A stretch of 64,000 nt of DNA from UTCFX2 sp963788305 (GTDB lineage: Bacteria; Chloroflexota; Anaerolineae; Anaerolineales; UBA4823): positions 83,950 to 147,949 of the forward strand of contig CAWBGK010000015.1 in the NCBI GenBank assembly GCA_963788305.1, in the 5' to 3' direction. Numbering within the stretch: the stretch's first letter is position 1; each line of letters starts with the position of its first letter. This document shows positions 57,387-64,000 of this stretch, piece after piece. Made by a program: the position numbers and the translations under genes. The notes under the pieces are model-generated. The model made no database searches. It was not told the origin of the DNA and was given only the letters and a program-made list of their open reading frames with translations.

Positions 57387-58073
57387 ATGATTAATCTTTC
57401 TGTGATTATCCCTGCATATAATGAAAAAGATACCATCCGAGAAATTGTCAGACGCGTCAAGCTGACCGGTCTTGCAGACGAAATTCTGATCGTGGATGAT
57501 GGCTCAAGCGATGGTACGCGTGAGATCCTGAAGGAGCTCGCTCAGGACCCATCCATTCGGGTCGTCCTGCATGACCGGAACCAGGGAAAGGGCGCAGCGG
57601 TGACAACGGGCTTCAGCCATGCTGTGGGGGAAATCATGATCATTCAGGATGCCGATCTGGAATATGATCCGCGCGATTATCCGATGCTGCTCAAGCCGAT
57701 CGATGAAGGGATTGCGGACGTGGTCTATGGATCGCGCTTCCTGGGTGCGCCGAGACGACCGACGATGTTCTGGCACATGATCGCCAATAAACTGCTGACA
57801 TTAATGACGAACGTCCTCTACAACAATATCCTGACGGATATGGAAACCGGGTATAAGGTATTCCGTCGCTCGGTCGTAGCAGATATGAAGATTCATGCGC
57901 GCCGTTTCGATTTTGAACCCGAGTTCACCGCGAAAATTCTGAAGCGCAAGGTCCGCATTTTTGAAGTGCCGATAACCTTCAACCCGAGAGACTACAGCGA
58001 GGGGAAAAAGATCAAGCTTCAGGATGCTTTTGTAGCCGTTTGGACGCTTGTTAAATACCGGTTTGTGGATTGA
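57387..58073 (+). CDS. DPM1-like family 2 glycosyltransferase
   Basis: An intact 228-residue GT2 enzyme of the dolichol-phosphate mannosyltransferase/ polyprenyl-phosphate glucosyltransferase type, without C-terminal membrane helices. Motifs: LSVIIPAYNEKDTIREIV, DEILIVDDGSSDGTREIL, NQGKGAAVTTGF, IIQDADLEYDPRDYPML with the metal-binding DAD, VYGSRFLG, and DMETGYKVFRRSV. It probably transfers a sugar from a nucleotide donor to polyprenyl phosphate on the cytoplasmic side. ATG 57387 is selected although an upstream frame is open, because conservation begins at MINLSVIIPAYNE. It converges with recJ. Confidence 0.9.
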   Translation: MINLSVIIPAYNEKDTIREIVRRVKLTGLADEILIVDDGSSDGTREILKELAQDPSIRVVLHDRNQGKGAAVTTGFSHAVGEIMIIQDADLEYDPRDYPMLLKPIDEGIADVVYGSRFLGAPRRPTMFWHMIANKLLTLMTNVLYNNILTDMETGYKVFRRSVVADMKIHARRFDFEPEFTAKILKRKVRIFEVPITFNPRDYSEGKKIKLQDAFVAVWTLVKYRFVD

Positions 58074-58092
58074 ATTCTTAAAAGGATATGGA

Positions 58093-59829
58093 TTAAAAAA
58101 ACCTGCTCTGCCCATCTGCCGGGTGGATGTCTTTAACGTTCAGCTGAAGGATATCGTTTCCATTAAACCTGTTGATCCTCAAAAGTAAATAGCAGATCCA
58201 GAACCAGAGGCAGGTTTGCTTGCAGATGCCCCAATCGGAATGCGATTGCATCATAAGTGATATAACCATCCGTGACGGTCAGTTTGAGGTGGCTGCTGTC
58301 TTTACCGACGGTACGGCTTCGCAACACCCGCACCCCCCGAGTGATGAAAGCTGCCTGCGGATTCTTCGCGCCGGTCGGCTCGATATACGCCAGGTCATCC
58401 AGCAGCTCTCCAGTCAGCTCTGAGAGCGAAACTTCGGCATCGGCTGTGAGGCTTGGACGCAGGTCCAGATCAGCCAGCTGTTCCTGAGCGATGGATTTAA
58501 GGCGCTCGATTAATTCCGGCAGCTCGTCGTTTTTAACCGTGAAGCCTGCGGCGGCAGAATGGCCGCCATGCCTGACCAACAGATCAGCGCATCGATCCAG
58601 GGCATTGGTGATGTGAAATTCGGGGATGCTGCGGCAGGACCCACGCGTGAATTCGGCGCCTCGATGGGCGACAATAGACGGGCGGTGGTATTTTTCCAAC
58701 AAGCGGGAGGCTGCAAGACCGATGACACCCGGGTTGTAGTCTTCGATTAACTGCAAACAACAGCAGGGCTTCCGGGTCCTGTGCGAGCACGGTCTCCTCG
58801 GCATGAGCCTGGATGGTTCGAGTGATTTCTTGGCGCTCGCGGTTCTGGTTATCCAGCAGCTGAGCCAGACGAGCTGCTTCACTGACATCAGAGGTCAAGA
58901 GCAGGTCCAGCGCCGCGACGGCCTAAATCCAGCCGTCCAGCTGGCGTTGAGCCGGGGACCGAGCATAAATCCGATGCTGTCTGCTGAGATTGTTGCGGGG
59001 ACAATCTGTGCTGCGCCAATTAATGAAAGTACGCCCTGACGATGGGGCTTGCGGATATATTCCAGCCCGGTGCGCACAAGCGAGCGATTTTCATCCATGA
59101 GGGGCGCCTGATCTGCAACCGTACCAAGAGCCACAAGGTCCAGGTAATCCACCGCCGGGGAAGGGTATGCAGGGTTGGGAGAGCCGAATCCGGCTTTCTC
59201 CATCAGCGCAGAAGCCAGCTTAAAAGCCAGACCGACTCCAGCGAGGTTTCTGTCTGGATAGGTCTCTCCAGGCTGTTTGGGATCAACAATAGCTGCAGCC
59301 ACAGGAAGCTCGGCGCCGGGTTTGTGATGGTCCGTGATTATCAAGTCCATGCCAAGCTGGCGGGTGTAAGCTGCCTCCTCGAGTGAACGCACGCCGCAGT
59401 CTACAGTGACAACGACCCGGGTGCCTTCGGAAGCCAGACTTTCGAGCGCTTCTTTATTTAAGCCATAGCCTTCTTCAAACCGGTTTGGGATGTAGCCCGG
59501 ACCTGGGCGTTCAAGCGCCGCAGGACATCGGTGAGCAGTGCAGTGGCGGTGACACCGTCTGCGTCGTAGTCGCCATAGATCGCAATCGGCTGCTCCACGT
59601 TGTTTTGCATTCCAGATCAGATCAACTGCCGCAGGGATGCCCAACATGTTCGCCGGCTGGTTCTCCTCAGGGGGTGAAGCCTGCAAATATCTTCTTGCGG
59701 CCTCAAATGTTTTATACCCACGGTTGTGGAGGATTTGACGCAATATGGAGGAAACTTGCCCAACTCAAGATCGGCTTCAGGGTTGATTTCTCCGGCGAGG
59801 ATCCATCGTTTTGTGGCGTTGATCGACAT
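58093..59829 (-). CDS. recJ: Single-stranded-DNA exonuclease RecJ (heavily frameshifted)
   Basis: About 578 residues in the normal order for RecJ, a 5'-3' ssDNA exonuclease of recombination and repair. DHH motifs: IAIYGDYDADGVTATALL, VVVTVDCGVRSLEEA, DLIITDHHKPGAELP, and SPAVDYLDLVALGTVADQAPL. DHHA1 region: GVIGLAASRLLEKYHRPSI and RHGGHSAAAGFTV. The closing INRFNGNDILQLNVKDI leads to a stop at 58095-58093. At least five indels (about 59645, 59605, 59530, 58925, 58750, 58180) break the frame, two of them flanking the first catalytic motif. An extended -10 (TGCTATACT, TATACT at 59842-59837) lies 7 nt before ATG 59829, so the mRNA is probably leaderless. Confidence 0.9.
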
Positions 59830-59868
59830 TCCTGCGAGTATAGCATACAAAAGCAGAAAATTCTTACG

Positions 59869-59897
59869 TTGACGAGAAGGTGGAATTCTGCTATCAT
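59869..59897 (+). promoter_or_regulatory. Promoter of yvcK, near-leaderless
   Basis: TTGACG (59869-59874), a 17-nt spacer and TATCAT (59892-59897) form a good sigma-70-type promoter. The ATG at 59908 is 10 nt downstream of the -10, with no ribosome-binding site, so transcription should start a few bases before the ATG. It is divergent from the recJ promoter 27 nt away. Confidence 0.65.
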
Positions 59898-59907
59898 CTC
59901 AGGTTGC

Positions 59908-61242
59908 ATGAATGCGAACAAACAAAATGTTCCGATAAAACGCCTCCAGGGAAAATGGCACGAGCTGACCACATGGCTTACCCCAGGCCTGGGAGTTAAG
60001 CGCTGGCTTGTGATGATCTTGGCGGGTACAACCTTGCTCGGGGTCGGGTTGGGTATCCTGATTTTGGAAATCTATCGAACAGCCCCGGAGACCTGGTGGC
60101 TGCCTGCGCTTTCGGCAGCCTCCCTGCGTTTCCTCCCTAGACCAGTGCGAACGGTTGTTTTTGGGGGTCTGGGTGTTGGACTGGTGATGTTCGGGATTTA
60201 CGAATTGAACCGTACGATCATCCAGCCATTCCTGCGCCCGGGCGATCGGGTCGCATCTACCTTGATGTCACACCGCCAGCGCGGGCGTGGCCCGCGAGTG
60301 GTGGCGATCGGCGGCGGGCATGGCCTGGCAACCTTGCTGCGGGGATGAAATCCTTCACCCATAATATCACCGCGATCGTTACAGTGGCGGATGATGGCGG
60401 TTCATCGGGCCGGCTGCGCCAGGAGATGGGCATACTACCTCCGGGTGATATTCGCAACTGCCTGGCTGCGCTCTCAAACGATGAAGCCCTGCTGGCCCAG
60501 CTGTTCCAATACCGTTTTCCAGACGGAAATTCGGGTTGGATGGACATTCTTTTGGCAATCTGTTTATCTCGGCGCTGGCCGAGATCACCGGCAGCTTTGA
60601 GATCAGCCGTGGCCGAGTCTGGGCGCGTCCTGGCGTTCAAGGTCAGGTCTTGCCTTCGACCCTTCATAATGTTTCGCCTGGAGGCAGATGTGATGCTGCC
60701 ATCGATCGCGAATGAAGTGCGAATCCAGGGCGAGAGCAAGATTCCGGAAGCGAACGGGAAGGTCAGGCGCGTCTGGATCGAGCCAGGAATCCCCCGGCTT
60801 TTCCCCAGGCGATCCAGGCAATCCTGGCTGCGGATTTGATCATCATCGGACCAGGCAGCCTTTACACCAGCATCTTGCCCAACTTGCTGGTTCCCGATCT
60901 GCTCGAAGCAATTCGCGCCAGCCGCGCGATGAAGCTGTTCGTTTGCAACGTTGCCACTCCAGCGCGGGGAGACCAATGGTTTCATACCCAGGACCAGTCC
61001 GAGCGATTGAAGCCCATGTTCCGGGAAGCTGTTTGACTTGTCGATCGCAAACGATCATTTTGAAGGCAAGCTGCCTGCGTCCATCGATTGGGTAAAACGA
61101 GGGCCAGGATGACGAAGAATCTACGGCAGTTTACACCGCCGATCTGGTCGATACGCTCTATCCCTGGCGGCACGATCTCGGCAAGCTTGCCCAGGTCATC
61201 ATGGATTTATACCAGGAACGCACGGGACCTCTGGTAGAATAG
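59908..61242 (+). CDS. YvcK/CofD-like UDP-sugar-binding protein with two membrane helices (frameshifted)
   Basis: About 444 residues. Two N-terminal membrane helices (RWLVMILAGTTLLGVGLGILIL and RTVVFGGLGVGLVMFGIYEL) precede the YvcK domain: VVAIGGGHGLATLLRG, ITAIVTVADDGGSSGRLRQEMG, PPGDIRNCLAALS, GHSFGNLFISALAEITGSFE, DLIIIGPGSLYTSILPNLL. YvcK binds UDP-GlcNAc and links cell-wall synthesis with carbon metabolism. At least four indels break the frame (around 60345, 60545, 60720 and later). The end is at 61242, after DLYQERTGPLVE. It sits next to the glycolytic cluster gapA-pgk-tpiA, in line with the known need for YvcK on gluconeogenic carbon. Confidence 0.88.
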
Positions 61243-61335
61243 GTAGCGGTTTTTAGCATATGAACAGCGACCCGGTTTTCCTACGGGTTTAATACAAATC
61301 GAAAACGCAATCCCAAATTTAGATGGAGGATCTAA

Positions 61336-62391
61336 ATGACTGTAAAAGTTGGTATCAATGGTTTTGGCCGAATCGGGCGGCAGGTTATCAAGGCGATTCG
61401 CGATTACCATCCGGAGGAATTGGAAGTTGTTGCTTTCAATGATATCGGCGATCTCAAGACGATGGCTCACCTGCTCAAGTATGACTCCAACTACGGCAAG
61501 TTTGACGGCACGGTTGAGGTCGGCGACGGGGAGCTGCTGGTCGATGGCAAATCGGTTAAAGCGTTCAAGGAAACCGACCCGGCAAACATCCCGTGGGGTG
61601 ACCTTGGGCGTTGAGATTGTAGTTGAGAGCACCGGCATCTTCACGGTGAAGAGCGATGGCGTGAACAAGAAGGGCAAGGCTGTCAAAGGCGCCGAGAACC
61701 ACATCACAAAAGGCGGCGCAAGAAAGGTCATAATCTCTTCCCCCGCCGAAGGCGAGGACCTCACGATTGTCCTGGGCGTCAATGATAAGATGTATGACCC
61801 TGCCAAGCATCATGTTGTCTCGAATGCGTCCTGCACGACAAACGGGCTGGCTCCTGCTGTCAAGGTCGTTCATGACAAGTATCAAATCAAGCGCGGGTTC
61901 ATGACGACTATCCACGCCTACACCAACGACCAGAAAATCCTTGATCTTCCGCACAGCGACCTGCGCCGTGCCCGCGCAGCAGCGATGAGCATCATCCCGA
62001 CCACCACCGGCGCCGCCAAGGCGATCAAACTCGTCATCCCATCTCTTGCTGGAAAGCTGGATGGTCATGCACTGCGAGTCCCACCACCACCGTTTCGGTC
62101 ATCGACCTGACGGCTGAGCTGGAGAACCCGGTGAGCACCGAACAGCTTCGCCAGGACTACCGTGATGCTGCTGCCGGTCCGCTTAAGGGCATTCTGGGCG
62201 CAGAAGATGAACCCCTTGTCAGCATCGACTACAAAGGTGATCCTCGCAGCTCGATCGTCGACCTCCCCTTCACCAGCGTGCTGGGAAAAGAAGCAGGGAC
62301 GTTTGTCAAGATCGTCGCCTGGTATGATAATGAATGGGGTTACTCGGTCCGGACGGCTGATCTTGCCGCATTGATGGCCAGGTACCTCTAG
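61336..62391 (+). CDS. gapA: Glyceraldehyde-3-phosphate dehydrogenase
   Basis: About 351 residues of class I GAPDH, which oxidises glyceraldehyde-3-phosphate to 1,3-bisphosphoglycerate with NAD. NAD motif VGINGFGRIGRQV, catalytic Cys in VSNASCTTNGLAP, catalytic His in MTTIHAYTNDQ, phosphate loop SIIPTTTGAAKA, and WYDNEWGYSVRTADL. Two indels: an extra G in GGG near 61609 (PWGDLG, then VEIVVESTGIF) and a missing C near 62083 (ALRVP, then TTTVSVIDLTA). GGAGG precedes the ATG. It is followed by pgk after 70 nt; together with tpiA it forms the lower-glycolysis operon. Confidence 0.95.
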
Positions 62392-62461
62392 AAACGCAGA
62401 TCCCATTGATCTTGAGTGCTGGCTATATTCCCAGGCTCAAGTTCAATGTGTGGAGGAATTC

Positions 62462-63640
62462 ATGTTCAACAAGAAACTTGTAACGGATATTGATGTGCAG
62501 GGCAAGCGGGTTCTTGTGCGTGTAGATTTTAACGTGCCGATCAAAGACGGGAAAGTCGAAGACGACACGCGCATTCAGGCAGCTCTGCCGACGATTAAAT
62601 ATCTGCTGGAGCACGGTGCAGCAGTGATCCTTTGTTCCCATCTTGGACGGCCAAAGGAAGGTCCGGATCCAAAATACTCCATGCGCCCAACCGCGGTGCA
62701 CCTTTCCAGGCCTGCTGGCCAAACCTGTAGCTTTTTCGGAAGAGGCGGTTGGCCCGGTGGCTGAGGCTGCTGCGAAAGCACTCCAGTCCAGGCGAGGTTC
62801 TGGTCCTTGAAAATACCCGGTTTTATAAGGGTGAAACAAAGAACGATCCGGAGATGGCTCGCCAATTTGCGGCACTGGCAGATATCTATGTCAATGATGC
62901 TTTTGGTTCGGCGCACCGTGCGCACGCTTCTACAGAAGGAGTTGCAAAATTCCTCCCGGCGGTCGCTGGTTTCCTGATGGAGAAGGAGATCAAGTACCTG
63001 GGTCAGGCGATTGCGGAACCCAAGCGCCCGTTTGTCGCGATCCTGGGCGGTGCGAAGATCGTTGATAAGATCGGCGTGATCCGCAACCTGCTCAAGAAAG
63101 CGGATTTCATTCTTGATCGGCGGCGGGATGGCGAACACCTTTTTCAAAGCGCAGGGATATCCGATCGGCGATTCGCTGGTGGATGAAGAAGCATTGGAGA
63201 CCGCTCGCGAGCTTCTCCAGAAGGCAAACAGCACCTGCGTCTGCCGGTGGATGTTGTGATTGCCGACCGCTTCGAGGACGAGGCGGATCGGAGAACAATG
63301 GAAATGGGTCCGGTGCCAGACGGGTGGCGGATCATGGATATTGGACCGGAGACCGTTAAAGCGTTTGGCAAGACTTTACATAGACGCCGGGACGATTGTT
63401 TGGAATGGACCGATGGGCGTCTTTGAATTTCCGAATTTTGCCAAAGGGACTTTTGGCGTCGCCCGGGAAGTTGCCGCAAGCGGCGCCGTCTCGATTGTGG
63501 GGGGCGGTGATTCGGTCTCGGCGATCAATCAGTCAGGCTTGAGCGACAAGATCACCCATATCTCGACGGGTGGAGGCGCATCGCTGGAGATGCTTGAAGG
63601 TCTGGTTCTACCTGGCGTTGCAGCGCTGCTGGACAAATAA
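62462..63640 (+). CDS. pgk: Phosphoglycerate kinase (five frameshifts)
   Basis: About 392 residues, normal for PGK, which makes ATP from 1,3-bisphosphoglycerate. Motifs: KRVLVRVDFNVPIKDG, ILCSHLGRPKEG, VLVLENTRFYKGE, DAFGSAHRAHAS, LGGAKIVDKIGVI, GGGMANTFF, IDAGTIVWNGPMGVFE, SIVGGGDSVSAI, ISTGGGASLE. All are present, but five one-base indels (about 62712, 62795, 63110, 63227 and 63375) split the gene; three or four are insertions. ATG 62462 follows GGAGGA (62452-62457). The complete set of active-site motifs shows that the gene is functional in the organism and that the interruptions are sequence errors. Confidence 0.95.
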
Positions 63641-63684
63641 TTGCTTGCTTTGGCAGTATTGAACCTGTGATCTGTCAGACAGCT

Positions 63685-63709
63685 GGGGCGCACGACAGTG
63701 CGCCCTTTT
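63685..63709 (+). terminator. Intrinsic terminator between pgk and tpiA
   Basis: GGGCGCAC (63686-63693) and GTGCGCCC (63698-63705) form a perfect 8-bp GC-rich stem with the loop GACA, followed at once by TTTT (63706-63709). This is a textbook rho-independent terminator. It lies 45 nt after the pgk stop and 44 nt before tpiA, so tpiA is probably expressed by read-through or from its own promoter. Confidence 0.85.
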
Positions 63710-63752
63710 CGGTGACGCAGAGTTTACAGCAATGTGGTAATCGAGAGGTCAT

Positions 63753-64000
63753 ATGCGAAGACCATTTGTTGCAGGGAATTGGAAGATGTATAACACGATG
63801 GCTGAGGCGCGGCAGATTTGTCTCAGAACTTGTGCCCGGTTTGAAGAATTTCCCCGGCGTTGAAAAAGTGCTCTGTCCACCATTTACAGACCTCCTGCCG
63901 TCGCCGCCATGATAGAGGGGACGGATATCGAACTCGGCACTCAGAATATGCATTGGGAAGTCGGAGGGCGCTTTCACGGGAGAGATCTCACCGGTGATGG
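63753..64000 (+). CDS. tpiA: Triosephosphate isomerase, N-terminal part (3' end outside window)
   Basis: The first 80 or so codons of TIM, which interconverts dihydroxyacetone phosphate and glyceraldehyde-3-phosphate. It starts MRRPFVAGNWKMYNTMAEA with the catalytic Lys in GNWKM, then SELVPGLKNFPGVEKVLCPPFTDLL and IELGTQNMHWE; the family motif GAFTGEIS is recognisable at the end. Three indels (near 63825, 63895 and 63960) interrupt the short stretch. GAGAGG lies upstream of the ATG. The catalytic His and Glu of the rest of the barrel are beyond the window. It follows a terminator after pgk. Confidence 0.92.

Noticed and set aside
1038..64000. Frameshifted genes as true pseudogenes in a decaying genome
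   Set aside because: Essential genes (pgk, gapA, tpiA, murE, leuS-type context) show complete active sites across the breaks, and most breaks are homopolymer insertions.
1..64000. tRNA, rRNA, CRISPR arrays, insertion sequences or prophage
   Set aside because: Reading intergenic regions on both strands gave no cloverleaf, repeat-spacer pattern, transposase or phage gene.

Overview
This 64 kb window looks like a chromosomal segment of a Chloroflexota bacterium, most likely class Anaerolineae. That placement is an inference from gene content and style: a complex I membrane cluster with two nuoM genes, an ATP synthase b subunit with a delta-like tail, Thr/Pro-rich linkers on an exported protein, a CpXC protein, a DUF4032 kinase-like protein, and many promoters whose -10 box lies only 6-11 nt before the start codon. 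I see no tRNA, rRNA, CRISPR array, insertion sequence or prophage. The region reads as core genome.

Layout. 1-854 is the end of leuS, then a degenerate GGDEF response regulator. 1.9-5.0 kb (minus strand) is a run of small enzymes: isochorismatase-like hydrolase, two DinB-fold proteins, CutA, an ABM-like protein and an AlkA-like glycosylase. 5.1-6.3 kb holds a creatininase-family amidohydrolase and RidA. 6.4-12.9 kb is a cell-surface block: GT2 glycosyltransferase, polyprenyl-phosphate sugar transferase, CapD-like epimerase/dehydratase and two tandem FemAB-like ligases. After a D-cysteine desulfhydrase come, on the minus strand, a GAF-PAS-adenylate cyclase and a membrane transglutaminase. 18.4-27.8 kb is nuoA-H-J-K-L-M-M-N, and 27.9-30.3 kb is atpI-B-E-F. 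Both clusters encode only membrane (plus stalk) parts of their complexes. 30.4-46.3 kb carries murE, a cupin, a Lrp RAM domain, a formate/nitrite channel, a UbiB kinase, a heterodimeric ABC exporter, a DUF4032 protein, a GAF histidine kinase, uppP and tgt. 46.5-57 kb has a class III aminotransferase, a second histidine kinase, a CpXC protein, an FHA-wHTH regulator facing a Ser/Thr kinase, a membrane-anchored GH3 enzyme, a CoA-transferase beta subunit and a GDPD. 57.4-64 kb has a DPM-like glycosyltransferase, recJ, yvcK, and the glycolytic series gapA-pgk-tpiA.

How the genes fit. The nuo and atp clusters form the respiratory proton circuit. MurE with an EDPR specificity motif, two FemAB-like ligases, UppP, YvcK and the GH3 enzyme point to a peptidoglycan with a diamino acid other than meso-DAP and a branched cross-link. 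The clearest biological signal is the nuo cluster. It has two different NuoM proteins and a NuoL lateral helix longer by about 25 residues, the signature of a '2M' complex I, and the second NuoM has Leu where the central TM7 lysine should be.

Sequence quality. About 30 genes, including pgk, gapA, tpiA, recJ, murE and nuoL, are interrupted by single-base frameshifts although the protein similarity continues unbroken in the next frame. Most sites I checked are one-base insertions in short homopolymers. I treat them as probable sequencing errors and annotate each gene over its full span; exact shift positions are approximate.
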